Assembly: GCA_024803745.1 (NCBI GenBank)
Contig: JANJXV010000043.1
Coordinates: 1,819,501-1,883,500, forward strand
DNA length: 64,000 nt
DNA from: Megascapheus bottae
Lineage: Eukaryota; Chordata; Mammalia; Rodentia; Geomyidae
Direction of reading: 5' to 3'
Shown: in pieces, positions 63,265 to 64,000 of the stretch
How positions within the stretch are numbered: the first letter of the stretch is position 1
Layout of the letters: each line of letters begins with the position of its first letter
Position numbers and translations under genes: made by a program
The notes under the pieces: generated by a model
What the model was told of the DNA's origin: nothing
The model's input: the letters and a program-made list of their open reading frames with translations, nothing else
Database searches by the model: none

Positions 63265-63683
63265 ACTAATCCAAACCCTATACCTAGCCTGAGCCGTAAC
63301 CCTATACATAACCCTAACACTAACCCTTGTCCTAGCCCTAACCCGAACCATAAACCTAAAACTAACCGTAAACCTAATGCTAAACCTAACCCTAACCCTA
63401 ACCCAAAGCGTAACACTAATCATAACCCTCACTCTAACCTTCAGCCTCACACTAACCCTAACCCTAAGACTCACCCTAGCCCTAACTCTAACCCTAACCA
63501 TCACCTTAACCCTAACCCTAAACCTAAATCTATCCCTATTCCACATCCTAACCCTTACCTTTCCATTACCCTAACCACACCCTCACCCTAACCAAAACCC
63601 TCACCCTCACCCTAACCCGAACACTAAACCTCACCGTAACCCTAACTCGCACTATAACCCTAACCCTAACCGCAACTCTAATC
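63265..63683 (+). repeat. lead-in of the last family B unit
   Basis: TCCAAACCCTATACCTAGCC (63270), TTGTCCTAGCCC (about 63328), ACCGTAAACCTAATGC (63365), ACCTTCAGCCTCACAC (about 63437) and ACCCGAACACTAAACC (about 63615) parallel 60547-61013. The 29-bp doubling of the left copy is absent here. Confidence 0.84.
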
Positions 63684-64000
63684 CTAAAAATAACCCCGAA
63701 CTCCTAACCCTAACCGAAACCATAGCCCTAAGTGTCTCTAAACCTAACCCTAATCCTAACCCTAAACCTGACCCTAGACCTAGCCATAAGCCTAACCATA
63801 AAACTAACCCAAATCCTAAACCTTATGCTAACCCTAACCTTAACCCAAACCTATCACTTACCCTAAGTGTCCCAAACCCTAACCCTAACTGTAACCCTCA
63901 CCCTCACGCTAACCCTCACCCTAACCCTCACCCTAACCCTAACCATCAACCTAACCCTCATCCTAACCCTCAGCGTCACCTTAAACCTAAACCGAAACCT
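63684..64000 (+). repeat. family B unit running off the window
   Basis: CTAAAAATAACCCCGAACTC (63684), CCTAAGTGTCTCTAAACC (63727) and CCTAAGTGTCCCAAACCC (63862). Spacings are 43 and 135 bp, as at 61.05 and 62.43 kb. GTAACCCTCACCCTCACGC follows at about 63892. The array continues past the right edge of the window. Confidence 0.9.

Larger units (their letters stand above)
1..64000. repeat. 64-kb degenerate telomere-type (CCCTAA/CCCTCA)n satellite array
   Basis: Every line of the window is built from 6-bp units, mainly CCCTAA and CCCTCA, with single-base variants such as CCATAA, CACTAA, TCCTAA, CCTTAA, CCGTAA and AACCTAA. G is rare on the plus strand, so the minus strand carries a G3 run about every 6 bp (GGGTTA, GGGTGA). 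No block reads in the opposite orientation. Perfect CCCTAA runs stop at about 30-40 bp, for example 19631-19668, 40493-40526 and 44931-44963, so this is not a freshly synthesised terminus. Hexamer phase is kept over hundreds of bases, with substitutions far commoner than indels; this argues for old sequence diverged by point mutation rather than raw long-read error. TTAGGG telomeres are known from vertebrates, many other animals, filamentous fungi and some protists. I infer an interstitial or subtelomeric telomeric satellite. No gene lies inside it. Confidence 0.97.

Noticed and set aside
61053..63880. CRISPR-like array from evenly spaced CCTAAGTGTCCC motifs
   Set aside because: The spacers are themselves telomere hexamers and the motif is 12-17 bp and variable. 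Spacing is 105-135 bp, and no cas gene or leader exists.
1..64000. Raw long-read error as the cause of hexamer degeneracy
   Set aside because: Variants are mostly substitutions that keep 6-bp phase for hundreds of bases, and the same rare variants recur in copies kilobases apart. Random read errors would be indel-rich and unshared. Local misassembly of exact duplications is still possible.

Overview
The whole 64 kb window is one uninterrupted array of degenerate telomere-type hexamers. On the plus strand the unit is CCCTAA mixed about equally with CCCTCA and with scattered one-base variants (CCATAA, CACTAA, TCCTAA, CCGTAA, AACCTAA, CCTTAA). The minus strand therefore reads GGGTTA/GGGTGA. I found no protein-coding gene, tRNA, rRNA, transposon, CRISPR array or unique-sequence island. 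The long open frames on both strands are a by-product of a 6-bp repeat. On the minus strand they encode only Val-Arg (VR)n or Gly-Leu, and on the plus strand only Leu-Thr or Pro-Asn.

The organism is a eukaryote with TTAGGG-type telomeres, as in vertebrates, most animals other than insects and nematodes, many filamentous fungi and several protist groups. The sequence does not narrow it further. The size of the array and its layered higher-order structure suggest a large-genome eukaryote, and this is inference. The C-rich strand is the plus strand throughout, with no switch, so a chromosome end (if this is subtelomeric) would lie to the left. The longest perfect CCCTAA runs I saw are only about 30-40 bp, so this is not an active chromosome terminus. 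It is an old interstitial or subtelomeric telomeric satellite.

Under the hexamer there is real higher-order structure. Rare non-hexameric landmarks recur in a fixed order and at similar spacings, always in the same orientation. Family A occupies about 12-39 kb and 43-57 kb, with outliers at 3.9, 6.9 and 8.5 kb. Its usual order is: AAAAGTAAACC; TCCCTAACACACACCC about 115 bp later; CACCTAATCCTAACTC about 220 bp later; CCCCTCCATCACC; CTACCCCTATTCC; CACGAAATACTA; CTAACTCTCACC; AACTTAACCATAACCC; CCCACCAGAACCC; then either ACCACAACCCTAACC plus CTAATTCTAACC, or ATCACCGAACCC plus CTTTACCGTAACAC. Full cycles are about 2.2-4.3 kb and mosaic. Family B occupies about 39.3-43.2 kb and 61.0-63.9 kb. It is marked by CTAAAAATAACCCC, then about 43 bp later CCTAAGGGTCCCTAACC, then 105 or 135 bp later CCTAAGTGTCCCTAACC.

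Layout: 1-12 kb, mostly background hexamer with a 2.3-kb-offset repeat and a 228-bp tandem duplication. 12-21 kb, sparse family A modules plus 66-, 60- and 388-bp tandem duplications. 21-39 kb, dense family A higher-order repeats, including an exact 234-bp duplication. 39.3-43.2 kb, family B. 44-46.8 kb, a roughly 0.9-kb higher-order tandem array. 47-50.3 kb, a second copy of 36-39.2 kb displaced by about 11.02 kb. 50-56.6 kb, more family A. 56.9-60.9 kb, a local 1.7-1.85-kb duplication with a CTATACCTAGCC landmark. 61-63.9 kb, family B again.

All comparisons were made by eye. Copy boundaries are approximate unless called exact, and copies more divergent than I could recognise will have been missed.
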